Below, one piece after another: positions 1-8,136 of a stretch of 25,054 nucleotides of DNA. Source of the stretch: Oscillospiraceae bacterium (GTDB taxonomy: Bacteria > Bacillota > Clostridia > Oscillospirales > Ruminococcaceae); assembly GCA_031285945.1 (NCBI GenBank), contig JAITVF010000094.1, forward strand, positions 1 to 25,054. Reading direction: 5' to 3'. Under the pieces are notes generated by a model that saw nothing but the letters and a program-made list of their open reading frames with translations, did not search any database and was not told where the DNA came from. Position 1 is the stretch's first letter. Each line of letters opens with the position of its first letter. A program made the position numbers and the translations under genes.

Positions 1-98
1 GGGCGCCATGCCGTAATAGCAAAGAGTATTTTAAATGCGCAATAGTATAGATAAGCTTTTTTCTCTCGTTTCTTACAATATTGCTATAAATAAATGAG

Positions 99-128
99 GA
101 TGCGGCGACCATAACAGGTCGCCTCATC
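99..128 (+). terminator. Stem-loop upstream of mglA
   Basis: Seven perfect pairs (GGCGACC at 104-110 with GGTCGCC at 117-123) enclose a six-base loop. After one mismatch the stem is extended by GATG/CATC. TTTATC follows. This could be a partial terminator or an mRNA-stabilising hairpin between an upstream binding-protein gene (mglB, outside the window) and mglA. Positions 1-98 hold no reading frame that I can support. Confidence 0.5.
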
Positions 129-140
129 TTTATCAAACAG

Positions 141-154
141 TGGAAACGGTATGA
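141..154 (+). promoter_or_regulatory. Possible catabolite-responsive (cre-like) element
   Basis: TGGAAACGGTATGA fits the CcpA consensus TGWAANCGNTNWCA at ten of the twelve constrained positions. It lies 27 bp before the mglA start codon. A catabolite-control site is plausible for a galactose operon, but one imperfect 14-mer can occur by chance and the position is inside the transcript if the promoter lies before mglB. Confidence 0.22.
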
Positions 155-180
155 GAGGCTATACAGGAAGGAGCGGCGTT

Positions 181-1674
181 ATGGGCGAATACCTGCTGCA
201 AATGAAGCATATCAGCAAGGCCTTTCCCGGAGTTCAGGCGTTGGACGACGTGAGCCTTCTAGTACGCCCCGGCACCATTCATTCTTTGATGGGAGAAAAC
301 GGAGCCGGCAAGTCGACGCTTATGAAATGCCTGTTCGGCATATACGACAAGGATTCGGGCGAGATTATCCTGGAGGGTAAACCGGTCAAATTCGCAAGCC
401 CCAAACAGGCGATGGAAAACGGGGTATCGATGGTTCACCAGGAGCTTAACCAGGTACACACCCGCAGCGTGATGGAAAACATCTGGCTGGGGCGATTCCC
501 CAAAGGAATAACCGGAGTAAATCACAAAAAAATGTATGACGATACCCGGGCTATATTTAATGGGCTTTCAATCTCGATAGACCCCGGGGCGGTTATAGGC
601 AGCCTTTCGGTCTCGCAGAGGCAGATGGTGGAAATCGCTAGGGCCGTATCCCACCACTCCAAAATAATTGTCTTTGACGAGCCTACCTCATCCCTTACCG
701 AGGACGAGGTGGAGCATCTGTTCCGCATCATCTTCGGCCTGCGTGACAAGGGCTGCGGAATCATTTACATATCGCACAGGATGAGCGAGATACTTAAAAT
801 CTCCGACGACGTTACCGTTATGCGGGACGGCAGGCATGTCGACACAACGCCGGCTGCGGAGCTTTCGACCGACATGATCATAACCCGGATGGTGGGCAGA
901 GAGCTCACCAACGTATATCCTCCCAAGGACAATGTTCCCGGCGAGGAGATTCTTAGAGTAGAGGGTCTTTCGGCGCTCTACCAGAACCTCAGGGACGTTT
1001 CCTTTACCCTGCGCAGGGGTGAGATACTCGGCCTTGCCGGGCTGGTGGGAGCGGGGCGGACCGAGCTTCTCGAGAATCTGTTTGGGCTGGCGACCGTTAA
1101 AAGCGGCAAAATCATCAAGGACGGCTGTGTGATTCGCAGCAGAAACTCTCGTCAGGCCAAGAAGAACGGTTTTGCCCTTCTCACCGAGGAGCGCAGGCAG
1201 ACCGGCATCTTCGGGGTGCTGAGCATACGTGAGAACGCGACCATAGCCAATCTTAAAAGCTACAAAAGGTACAGGCTTTATATAAGCAATAAGATGATGA
1301 TAAAGGATACAGACTGGGCTATAAGGGCGCTTAAAATCAAAACGCCCGGGCAGTCCACCAGAATACGCTCCCTTTCAGGCGGTAACCAGCAAAAGGTAAT
1401 CCTGAGCCGGTGGCTTCTTACAGAGCCGGATATTCTTTTGCTCGACGAGCCGACACGGGGAATAGACGTTGGCGCCAAGTACGAAATCTATCAGCTTATG
1501 ATCGACCTCGCAAAGCGCGCAAAGGCCGTTATAATGGTCTCGAGCGAGCTGCCCGAGCTCCTTGGCGTATCCGACCGGATAATCGTAATGTCGGGCGGGC
1601 GAATAGCGGGCGAGGTGGAGGCGGGTAAGACAACGCAGGAAGAAATAATGGCGATGGCGGCCAAATACGTATAG
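181..1674 (+). CDS. mglA: Galactose/methylgalactoside-type sugar ABC transporter, ATP-binding protein
   Basis: This is the cytoplasmic ATPase of a CUT2-family (ribose/galactose) importer with two fused nucleotide-binding domains. The first half carries Walker A GENGAGKST at residues 38-46, an LSVSQRQ signature and a Walker B ending DEPTSSLTEDE. The second half has the degenerate GLVGAGRTE P-loop typical of this family, then LSGGNQQK and LLLDEPTRGID. The start is placed at ATG 181 because AGGAAGGAG (165-173) precedes it by 7 nt. An in-frame ATG at 151 lacks such a site. The product is 497 aa; E. coli MglA is about 506. The gene leads the mglA-mglC-galK-galT run, so galactose or a galactoside is the likely substrate. 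That assignment comes from context, since RbsA and MglA are hard to tell apart by motif alone. Confidence 0.9.
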   Translation: MGEYLLQMKHISKAFPGVQALDDVSLLVRPGTIHSLMGENGAGKSTLMKCLFGIYDKDSGEIILEGKPVKFASPKQAMENGVSMVHQELNQVHTRSVMENIWLGRFPKGITGVNHKKMYDDTRAIFNGLSISIDPGAVIGSLSVSQRQMVEIARAVSHHSKIIVFDEPTSSLTEDEVEHLFRIIFGLRDKGCGIIYISHRMSEILKISDDVTVMRDGRHVDTTPAAELSTDMIITRMVGRELTNVYPPKDNVPGEEILRVEGLSALYQNLRDVSFTLRRGEILGLAGLVGAGRTELLENLFGLATVKSGKIIKDGCVIRSRNSRQAKKNGFALLTEERRQTGIFGVLSIRENATIANLKSYKRYRLYISNKMMIKDTDWAIRALKIKTPGQSTRIRSLSGGNQQKVILSRWLLTEPDILLLDEPTRGIDVGAKYEIYQLMIDLAKRAKAVIMVSSELPELLGVSDRIIVMSGGRIAGEVEAGKTTQEEIMAMAAKYV

Positions 1675-1691
1675 GCAGGGGAGAGAGCGTA

Positions 1692-2804
1692 GTGAATAAG
1701 GGTAACTTTTTTTCCCGCCTGAGTGGCGGCATGAGTAAGCGCTTTGACGGCTACAGGGCGCTGGACGCGAGGAGCAAGCGCATCTGGTGGGGAGACTTTT
1801 TTGTACGCAACGCGATATATATAATCATTGTGCTGTTGGTTATCTATGTTCAGGTTTACAGCATGAGCGGAAGCTTTAACAATACCTTTCTTTCCTTTAA
1901 ATCCATTATTGATATCGTTAAGCGGGCGGGCTCGAGCCTTTTTCTGGCGCTGGGCGTCGGCGGCATCATAGTCCTTACCGGCACCGATCTTTCCGCCGGG
2001 CGGATTATGGGCCTTACGGCCTGCCTTGCGGCGTCGCTGCTGCAAAACCCGGTTGAGGAATACGCTTCAAAGATGTTTCCAGACCTGGCTACTCCGCCGA
2101 TAATTCTTATTCTTTTGCTGGTTATGGCCTTCGGCGGCGCTGTCGGGGCATTAAACGGCTTTTGTGTGGCCAAATTCAAGCTTCACCCATTTATAGTCAC
2201 CCTTGCCACGCAGCTCATGCTCTATGGCGCCGTTCTTATGTACGTGCAGCTTGGCACAAACGGCGGCGGGCCAATTTCCGGCCTGACTGAAGAGTATAAA
2301 AACGCCGTCAAGGGAACCGTTAACGTAGGCGGCACGGCCATTCCGTATTACGTATTCTACGCCGTTTTGGCGGCGGCGCTGATGTGGTTTATCTGGAACA
2401 GGACTACCCTCGGCAAAAACATGTACGCGGTGGGCGCAAACCCCGAGGCCGCCAACGTTTCGGGCGTATCGGTCATGACCACCACGATACTTGTATTTAT
2501 GATGGCGGGTATTCTGTACGGGTTTTCGGGCTTTATCGAGGCGGCGAGGGTCGGCTCCAACGGCCCCACCACCGGGGTAAACGCCGAGCTTGACGCCATA
2601 GCGGCCTGCGTTATAGGCGGGGTTTCCTTTACCGGCGGCACCGGCAAGATAAGCGGAATAGTAACCGGCGTTATTCTGCTTGAAATTATCAGCGTGGCCC
2701 TTCAGTGGCTGGGGGTTTCGTCCGATCTTCAGTATATAATCAAGGGTCTCATCATACTGGTGGCGGTGGCGCTTGATATGAGAAAATATCTCGCAAAGAA
2801 GTGA
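1692..2804 (+). CDS. mglC: Galactose/methylgalactoside-type ABC transporter permease
   Basis: This is the integral-membrane subunit of the CUT2 importer (BPD_transp_2 family) that pairs with MglA. It has about ten hydrophobic segments and the family-typical stretch GGIIVLTGTDLSAGRIMGL near residue 100. A conserved late motif, DAIAACVIGGVSFTGGTG, lies near residue 310. The start is GTG at 1692, after a purine-rich AGGGGAGAGAG, 17 nt beyond the mglA stop. At 370 aa it is longer than E. coli MglC (about 336). The extra length is a hydrophilic, basic N-terminal extension of about 35 residues before the first membrane segment. It is cotranscribed with mglA and is followed after 6 bp by galK, which supports galactose as substrate. 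Confidence 0.88.
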   Translation: MNKGNFFSRLSGGMSKRFDGYRALDARSKRIWWGDFFVRNAIYIIIVLLVIYVQVYSMSGSFNNTFLSFKSIIDIVKRAGSSLFLALGVGGIIVLTGTDLSAGRIMGLTACLAASLLQNPVEEYASKMFPDLATPPIILILLLVMAFGGAVGALNGFCVAKFKLHPFIVTLATQLMLYGAVLMYVQLGTNGGGPISGLTEEYKNAVKGTVNVGGTAIPYYVFYAVLAAALMWFIWNRTTLGKNMYAVGANPEAANVSGVSVMTTTILVFMMAGILYGFSGFIEAARVGSNGPTTGVNAELDAIAACVIGGVSFTGGTGKISGIVTGVILLEIISVALQWLGVSSDLQYIIKGLIILVAVALDMRKYLAKK

Positions 2805-2810
2805 TTCGTT

Positions 2811-4088
2811 ATGACCCATACAAAAAAGCTTAAGGAGCAAATAGGCGAAGGCGCGTTTGACCGCGCCTTCGCGAGGCTTTACCCGAGGGCGGCGGCCGAA
2901 GAATGCAAAGAGAGGTATCTAAAAGCCGTTACCCGATTCGAGGAGCTTTACGGCCCCGGCGAGGCGATTATCATATCCGCGCCGGGTAGAACGGAGGTAG
3001 GCGGAAACCACACCGACCACCAGCGGGGAAGGGTTCTTGCCGCCGCGGTGGATCTTGATGTCATTTGCGTCGCGGCCTCTTCGGGCGGGGACGCCATAAG
3101 GCTTAAATCAGAGGGCTTTTCACCCTGCGAGGTTTCCGTCAGGGAGATTTCTCCGGGAGGTCAGGCCGACTCCTCCGCGCTGGTCAGGGGGGTGGCCGAC
3201 TGGTTTTTGCGCAACGGCTTTGCAATAGGCGGGTTTAACGCCTACACCGATTCCCGGGTATTAAAGGGCTCGGGGCTTTCCTCTTCCGCCGCCTTTGAGG
3301 TTGCGGTGGGGGGGATTGTCAACGCCATATTTAACGGGGGAAGGGCGACGCCTTCGGATATCGCGAAGGCCGGACAATACGCCGAGAACGTTCACTTCGG
3401 CAAGCCGAGCGGGCTTATGGATCAGATGGCGTCAGCGGTGGGCGGCTTTGTCGCCATAGACTTTAAGGACCCGGCCTTCCCGTTAGTAGAAGCGCTTGAC
3501 TTTGATCTGATTAAGAGCGGGTATCATCTGTGCGTTGTGGATTCCAGGGCGGGACACGAGAACCTGACCGAGGACTATGCCTCAATCCCGATTGAGATGC
3601 TAAGGGTTGCCGCCTGCTTCGGTAAAGAATATCTCAGAGAGGTGGACCAAGGGGAATTCGACGGGCAGTTTTCGCGGGTGCGCAGGGAAGCGGGGGACAG
3701 GGCGGCTCTGCGGGCGATGCACTTTTTTATGGAGGACAGGCGCGCATCACAAATGGCGGAGGCGCTCCGCAAAGGCGAGATGGGTCCGTTCCTTGAGCTG
3801 GCGGTAAAAAGCGGAAGATCCTCCTACGAGCTTTTGCAAAACGTATTGGGACAAGATACAATTCACCAGGAGCTTGCCGTCGCCCTCGCCTGGAGCGAGC
3901 GAATCCTTGAAGGGAAGGGCGCCTGGCGGGTTCAGGGCGGAGGCTTTGCCGGAACCATACAGGCCTTTGTCCCGGAGGATAAGCTAAACGATTACATCAC
4001 GGGAATGACCGCCATTTTCGGGGAAGGCGCCTGCCATCTTTTGCGCGTGCGCCCGTTAGGGGTGGTTAATGTTGTTCCCGAGCCATAA
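2811..4088 (+). CDS. galK: Galactokinase (GHMP kinase family)
   Basis: The enzyme phosphorylates galactose to galactose-1-phosphate with ATP, the first Leloir step, in the cytoplasm. The galactokinase signature appears as PGRTEVGGNHTDHQRG at residues 58-73, a variant of the textbook GRVNLIGEHTDY. The GHMP ATP-binding loop is KGSGLSSSAA at 152-161, and Asp204 in GLMDQMAS matches the catalytic Asp. The C-terminal GHMP motif is VQGGGFAGTIQAF. It is 425 aa, somewhat longer than E. coli GalK (382). Only 6 bp separate it from mglC, with a weak purine-rich AAAGAAG before ATG 2811, so translation is probably coupled. The galT gene follows 35 bp later. The divergent signature leaves a small chance of another sugar specificity, but the galT neighbour makes galactokinase by far the best reading. 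Confidence 0.9.
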   Translation: MTHTKKLKEQIGEGAFDRAFARLYPRAAAEECKERYLKAVTRFEELYGPGEAIIISAPGRTEVGGNHTDHQRGRVLAAAVDLDVICVAASSGGDAIRLKSEGFSPCEVSVREISPGGQADSSALVRGVADWFLRNGFAIGGFNAYTDSRVLKGSGLSSSAAFEVAVGGIVNAIFNGGRATPSDIAKAGQYAENVHFGKPSGLMDQMASAVGGFVAIDFKDPAFPLVEALDFDLIKSGYHLCVVDSRAGHENLTEDYASIPIEMLRVAACFGKEYLREVDQGEFDGQFSRVRREAGDRAALRAMHFFMEDRRASQMAEALRKGEMGPFLELAVKSGRSSYELLQNVLGQDTIHQELAVALAWSERILEGKGAWRVQGGGFAGTIQAFVPEDKLNDYITGMTAIFGEGACHLLRVRPLGVVNVVPEP

Positions 4089-4123
4089 ACAGCGTGATAA
4101 TGTGAAAAAAAGGAGTATCCCCT

Positions 4124-5089
4124 ATGGCTGAGCTGCGCTATAATCCCATTGCCCGCGACTGGGTGATGGTTGCCTCCCACCGCCAGGGCCGGCCCAATAT
4201 GCCGGCTGACTGGTGCCCATTTTGTCCCGGAAGCGGCAGAGTGCCCGACGGCGGCTATACCGTTCTGCGCTATCCCAACGATTTCCCCGCGCTGAGCAAA
4301 AATCCCCCCGAGCCCGACGACGTTGCGGGAGGGCTCTTCGAGACGGCGCCCTCCTACGGCAGGTGCGAGGTGTTGCTTTACGATCCGCGCCACAATGCAA
4401 CCCTTAAGGAGCTGGGAGACAGTCAGGTTCGCGAGCTTGCCCGGATGTGGCGGGATGTTTACGCCGACATGGAAGCCGATCCCGGCATAAAATACGTCTA
4501 CGCCTTTGAAAACCGTGGGGAAATGGTGGGCGTGACCATGCCACACCCCCACGGTCAGGCTTACGGGTACCCTTTCCTGCCCAAAAGGATCGAAGAGGAG
4601 ATTTCGGGCGCAAAGGCCCATTATGACAGGACGGGCGGCTGCATTTTCTGCGAGCTGCTTAAGGCTGAGAGGGAGGACGGGCGGCGCGTCATTTTTGAAA
4701 ACGACTGTTTTTGCGCGTATATTCCCTTTTTCTCGCAGGTCGCCTATGGGCTCAACGTCACGGCAAAGCGCCATCTGCCAAGCCCCACCGCTATGACTGA
4801 GGCGGAGCTTGACTCCCTGGGGGAGACGGTTCGTGGCTGCGCCGCCCTTTACGACGCCCTTTTTGATCGGCCGATGCCATATATGATGTGTATGCACGCC
4901 GCGCCTCCGGGGGGAGAGCACGACGAATACTACCACTTTCACATAGAGTTTGTCCCGCCGGTCAGGGGAGAAAACAGGCAGCAGTTTTTCGCCTCGTCCG
5001 AAACGGGAGCGGGAGCCTTCTGCAACCCCACCTGCCCCGAGGAAAAGGCTAAGGAGCTGCGGGAGGCCGCGAAAAGAGCGGGCCTGTAA
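4124..5089 (+). CDS. galT: Galactose-1-phosphate uridylyltransferase
   Basis: The enzyme exchanges UMP between UDP-glucose and galactose-1-phosphate, giving UDP-galactose and glucose-1-phosphate. It is the classical HIT-superfamily (E. coli-like) GalT. The active site HPHGQ is at residues 141-145, with His143 as the expected uridylylated residue. Likely zinc ligands are Cys31 and Cys34 (WCPFC), His90 and His141. A second metal-site cluster of His258, His271 and His273 is in MCMHAA and YHFHIEF. The length of 321 aa is slightly below E. coli GalT (348). AGGAG (4111-4115) lies 8 nt before ATG 4124. It is the last gene of the galactose operon. UDP-glucose 4-epimerase (galE), needed to complete the pathway, is not in the window. 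Confidence 0.94.
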   Translation: MAELRYNPIARDWVMVASHRQGRPNMPADWCPFCPGSGRVPDGGYTVLRYPNDFPALSKNPPEPDDVAGGLFETAPSYGRCEVLLYDPRHNATLKELGDSQVRELARMWRDVYADMEADPGIKYVYAFENRGEMVGVTMPHPHGQAYGYPFLPKRIEEEISGAKAHYDRTGGCIFCELLKAEREDGRRVIFENDCFCAYIPFFSQVAYGLNVTAKRHLPSPTAMTEAELDSLGETVRGCAALYDALFDRPMPYMMCMHAAPPGGEHDEYYHFHIEFVPPVRGENRQQFFASSETGAGAFCNPTCPEEKAKELREAAKRAGL

Positions 5090-5145
5090 AGGACGCAACG
5101 CCCGCCCGCGGGCCCGCCGGGGCAAATGAGAGAAGCGGTATCAGC

Positions 5146-5826
5146 TCAGCTGCGGCGTATCATTTCGAGTACTATGCCGGCGGAGTTGAGGGCGGCGAGA
5201 TCCAGAAAGTTATCGTAGCTCGCGTCGGCCTGCTCTGAGGCGTCGTCGGAAAGAGAGCGGATGATCAAAAAGGGCACGCCGTTCATGTGGGCCACCTGAC
5301 CCACCGCCGCGCCCTCCATCTCAACGCAGAGGCAGGAGCAGCGGCTCGCGATGTCTTCTTTAGCGGCGGTGTCGGCTACAAATCTGTCGCCGGAGGCTAT
5401 TGGCCCCACGACACAGCGGTAATCGTGGGGAAGGGCCTCGATGCTTTTTTGCGCGAGACCCAGCAGCGACGGGTCCGCGGTAAAGCTGCGGCGAAAGGGA
5501 TAATACTTTTCGATGATATCGAGGTCCGCGTCGTGAAAGATCAGCTCGCTGCCAAGCACCACGTCAAGAATACGCAGAGAAGGGCTAAGAGACCCCGCCA
5601 CGCCGATATTAACTACGCATTGCGCCCCAAGCTCGCGTATAAGAACAGTAGTGCATACGGCCGCGTTTATGGTGCCTATGCTTGAGCACACCGCTATCAC
5701 CGCATTTTCGCCGATTTTTCCCAAGTGAAAATCCGCGCCGCATATCCTTTCCACCCGCTCTGTCTTCATTGCCCTTGTTATAAGAGCAAGCTCGGCGTCC
5801 AGCGCCGCGATAATACCCCAAACCAT
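5146..5826 (-). CDS. mtnN: 5'-methylthioadenosine/S-adenosylhomocysteine nucleosidase
   Basis: The enzyme cleaves adenine from S-adenosylhomocysteine and methylthioadenosine; with SAH it yields S-ribosylhomocysteine, the LuxS substrate. The 226-aa product has the family start GIIAALDAE with Glu12. CVEMEGAA (Glu169, Glu171) forms part of the substrate pocket, and SLSDDA supplies the catalytic Asp194, matching E. coli residues Glu12, Glu174 and Asp197. The start at 5826 is chosen because AAGGAG precedes it by 8 nt and residue 1 aligns with the family start. The open frame continues to 6027, but that part lies inside luxS on the other strand. It is divergent from luxS with 54 bp between start codons, so the promoter of each gene probably reaches into the other's 5' end. 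Confidence 0.93.
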   Translation of the reverse strand: MVWGIIAALDAELALITRAMKTERVERICGADFHLGKIGENAVIAVCSSIGTINAAVCTTVLIRELGAQCVVNIGVAGSLSPSLRILDVVLGSELIFHDADLDIIEKYYPFRRSFTADPSLLGLAQKSIEALPHDYRCVVGPIASGDRFVADTAAKEDIASRCSCLCVEMEGAAVGQVAHMNGVPFLIIRSLSDDASEQADASYDNFLDLAALNSAGIVLEMIRRS

Positions 5827-5880
5827 AACTGTTCTCCTTTTGAGTTTAATTATTTTTGTTCCCGATAAGGACGGCTGATT

Positions 5881-6342
5881 ATGAAAAGAATTGCAAGCTT
5901 TGCCATAAACCACGATAAGCTTAAGCCCGGGCTTTACACCTCGCGGGTGGACGGCGACGTAGTCACCTATGACCTGAGAACTATAATACCCAACTGCGGA
6001 ACCTACATGGATAACGGCGAGATGCACTCATTCGAGCACCTTTTCGCGACTTACGCAAGAAATGGGGAAGCCGCCGACAAGATCATCTATTTTGGGCCGA
6101 TGGGCTGCCGCACCGGATTTTACCTGCTGGTGAGGGATACTCTTTCGCCAAGTAGCGCCATTGAGCTGGTGCAAAAAACCCTGGGCGAGATCGCCGCCCA
6201 TAACGGCGAAATCCCCGGCGCGTCGCCTACAGAGTGCGGCAACGCGGCGGAGCACGATCTCCCAAAAGCAAAGGCCCTCGCCGAGCGGATGGCAAAAGCT
6301 CTTGCCGGCTGGACTAAAGAACGGCTCGTTTACGAGGAGTAA
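5881..6342 (+). CDS. luxS: S-ribosylhomocysteine lyase (AI-2 synthase)
   Basis: LuxS converts S-ribosylhomocysteine to homocysteine and DPD, the precursor of autoinducer-2. At 153 aa it has normal family length. The metal-binding motif reads MHSFEHLFA (family HTxEH), giving His49 and His53. The third ligand is Cys119 in PTECGN. Cys76 in FGPMGCRTGFY is the catalytic cysteine. The substitution HSFEH for HTxEH is mild. Start ATG 5881 is preceded by AAGGACGG. The gene is divergent from mtnN, which supplies its substrate, so the two act in series in the activated methyl cycle. The 3' end overlaps the converging pseudouridine synthase gene by 13 bp. Confidence 0.96.
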   Translation: MKRIASFAINHDKLKPGLYTSRVDGDVVTYDLRTIIPNCGTYMDNGEMHSFEHLFATYARNGEAADKIIYFGPMGCRTGFYLLVRDTLSPSSAIELVQKTLGEIAAHNGEIPGASPTECGNAAEHDLPKAKALAERMAKALAGWTKERLVYEE

Positions 6343-7283
6343 ACGGGAAAATCGTTCGAAAATGGCGCGTCTATGGAAAAACACCTCCCCGTAAGGTAAT
6401 CGAGAGAACCTGCGGGGGACTTAAAGTCGAAGCCGACATAGTATGCGCAGAGCGCCTGACGGTTATCAAGACCTGCGTTTTCCCGCGAGTCGCCGTATTT
6501 TGCGTCCCCCAAAATGGGATGGCCGGCGGCCGCCAGCTGCGCCCTTATCTGATGGGTGCGCCCGGTCAAAAGCTCCGCCTCTATAAGGCTTTTTCCGCCC
6601 TTCTCGCCAAGAACGCGATACCTGGTCAGGGCGGTTCTCGCTCCGGGTACGGGTTTGTTATAAACCCGTACCTTTTTAGTTACCCCGTCTTTTAGAAGAT
6701 ACCCCGTGAGAGTCCCTTCTTTTTTGGCCGGGCTTCCGTGAACCACGCAAAGGTAGCGCTTGGTAATCTCTCTCAGGCGGATTTTTTCAGTCATGATCCT
6801 GAGGGCTTCAAAGGTTTTGGCGGCTATTACAATGCCGCCCGTGTTTCGGTCTATGCGGTGGCAGAGCGCCGGGGTAAAGCTTTGCTCCTTTTCGGGGTCC
6901 CATTTGCCCCCGAGGTAGAGATAATGCAGGATTCTCAGTATCAGGGTGTCGGGCGAACGGCTCTCTCCCTCGTGAACCAAAAGCCCCTGCGGCTTGTTTA
7001 TCAGCAGCAGATTAACGTCCTCGTATACGACCTCCAGCTCGGGCGGCGCCGAGAGAAAATCGGGGCCGGAGATCTCGAAAAAAGCCTCGGGTAAAAATAC
7101 GCGAACCTCGTCGCCGGCAGAGAGCCTGTCCCCCTGGCGGCAGCGGGAGCCGTTGAGCCGGACATCCTTTTGGCGGATCGCCTGGTAAAGCTTTGAAAGG
7201 GGCAGCGATGGCAGCGCCTTTTGTAAAAATTTATCGAGACGCTGGCCCGCGTCGTTTAGAGCGATTATATACACCTTTCGCAA
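6330..7283 (-). CDS. RluA-family RNA pseudouridine synthase
   Basis: The enzyme isomerises specific uridines in rRNA (RluC/RluD subfamily) or tRNA to pseudouridine. The 317-aa protein has an N-terminal S4 RNA-binding domain (about residues 13-65) and a catalytic domain. That domain holds CHRIDRNTGG, with Asp145 the expected nucleophile. The usual motif is HRLDRDTSG, so Asn replaces the second Asp. LTGRTHQIRAQLAAAGHPILGD follows and is diagnostic of the family. The start is TTG at 7283 because AGGAGG (7293-7298) lies 9 nt upstream. Starting at the more upstream TTG (7313) would place the ribosome-binding site inside the gene. It converges on luxS with a 13-bp tail overlap. The exact target uridine cannot be told from sequence. 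Confidence 0.88.
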   Translation of the reverse strand: MRKVYIIALNDAGQRLDKFLQKALPSLPLSKLYQAIRQKDVRLNGSRCRQGDRLSAGDEVRVFLPEAFFEISGPDFLSAPPELEVVYEDVNLLLINKPQGLLVHEGESRSPDTLILRILHYLYLGGKWDPEKEQSFTPALCHRIDRNTGGIVIAAKTFEALRIMTEKIRLREITKRYLCVVHGSPAKKEGTLTGYLLKDGVTKKVRVYNKPVPGARTALTRYRVLGEKGGKSLIEAELLTGRTHQIRAQLAAAGHPILGDAKYGDSRENAGLDNRQALCAYYVGFDFKSPAGSLDYLTGRCFSIDAPFSNDFPVYSS

Positions 7284-7372
7284 GCTCCGGGTCCTCCTGT
7301 ATAATAATTTCAAGAATTAAAGATCGATACAAATAAACGCGCGCGATGCTTTTAAATCGTAGGCCGCTGTAG

Positions 7373-7378
7373 TATAAT
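7373..7378 (+). promoter_or_regulatory. Possible -10 element for radC
   Basis: A perfect TATAAT lies 55 bp before the proposed radC start at 7433. The best -35 partner, TTTAAA about 16 bp upstream, is poor, so only the -10 hexamer supports this call. The rest of the 149-bp gap to the divergent pseudouridine synthase gene shows nothing else clear. Confidence 0.3.
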
Positions 7379-7432
7379 GTCGTCGTGAGTATAAATCCGG
7401 CAAGGTGCTCGGCGGGGGCGGGAGGCAGGTCA

Positions 7433-8119
7433 ATGAGCAGTCATTCGGGTCATCGCGACCGTGTTAAGAAGGAATTCCGCGACAGCGGGCTTGATCATTT
7501 CCCGGACCACAAGGTGCTGGAAATGCTTCTTTATTACGCGATTCCCCGCGCCGACACCAACGAAACCGGGCACGCGCTCATTTCGCGCTTCGGCTCTTTG
7601 TCCGGGGTTTTTGACGCGCCCCTCTCAATGCTGAAAGAAACCGTAGGAGTCGGGCTTGAGGCGGCGACCTACATAAAATATATATCCGGGGTAATTCGCC
7701 GCTATATGGATGATTATACCTCGCTCCACAATATTATTAACGATCCAGAGTCGGCCAAGGACTACATGCGCCACAAATTCCTGTGCGAATCAAGGGAATG
7801 CGCCTATGTGGCGTGTATGGCCAACAACGGCAGGGTGATATTTTGCGACCGGGTAGGGGAGGGAACGGGCGTGCAGGTGAGCATAATACCCGCCGAAATC
7901 GTTCGGCTTGCGCTGCGGTGCGACGCTGTACGGGCAGTGCTTGCCCACAACCATCCCGGCGGAATATGCAACCCCTCCAGCCATGACCTGAGAACTACCT
8001 CTATCGTCTTCGACGAGCTGCGCCGGGTCGGGATAGAGCTTATCGACCACATCATAGTAGCGCCCGACGGAGTTTATTCAATGGTAGAAAACAGCATGTT
8101 CCCGGCCTTTAGGGGCTGA
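7433..8119 (+). CDS. radC: RadC-like JAB-domain protein
   Basis: This is a RadC/YeeS-family protein of 228 aa. The N-terminal half resembles the UPF0758 helix-hairpin-helix region (PDHKVLEMLLYYAIPRADT). The C-terminal half is a JAB/MPN metalloprotease fold with the metal-binding signature AHNHPGGICNPSSHD (His172, His174, Asp185). The biochemical role of RadC proteins is unsettled. The name comes from an old DNA-repair phenotype that was later attributed to recG, so function should not be inferred from it. The start at ATG 7433 follows GGAGG (7421-7425) by 7 nt. The frame is open back to a GTG at 7385, but no such site precedes that codon. It stands alone between divergent and convergent neighbours. 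Confidence 0.87.
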   Translation: MSSHSGHRDRVKKEFRDSGLDHFPDHKVLEMLLYYAIPRADTNETGHALISRFGSLSGVFDAPLSMLKETVGVGLEAATYIKYISGVIRRYMDDYTSLHNIINDPESAKDYMRHKFLCESRECAYVACMANNGRVIFCDRVGEGTGVQVSIIPAEIVRLALRCDAVRAVLAHNHPGGICNPSSHDLRTTSIVFDELRRVGIELIDHIIVAPDGVYSMVENSMFPAFRG

Positions 8120-8136
8120 AGAGAAAATTAAGAGCC

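Noticed and set aside
1..98. C-terminal end of mglB at the left edge
   Set aside because: All three forward frames close within about 50 bases and none gives a recognisable MglB C-terminus, so the gene, if present, ends outside or too close to the edge to call.
5104..5113. GC palindrome GCCCGCGGGC between galT and mtnN as a terminator
   Set aside because: It is short, has no loop and no T-run; it may contribute to structure but is not a convincing terminator.
3992..5125. Minus-strand 377-codon ORF opposite galT
   Set aside because: It is a shadow of high-GC galT coding sequence. The + frame has all GalT motifs, and the antisense product matches nothing.
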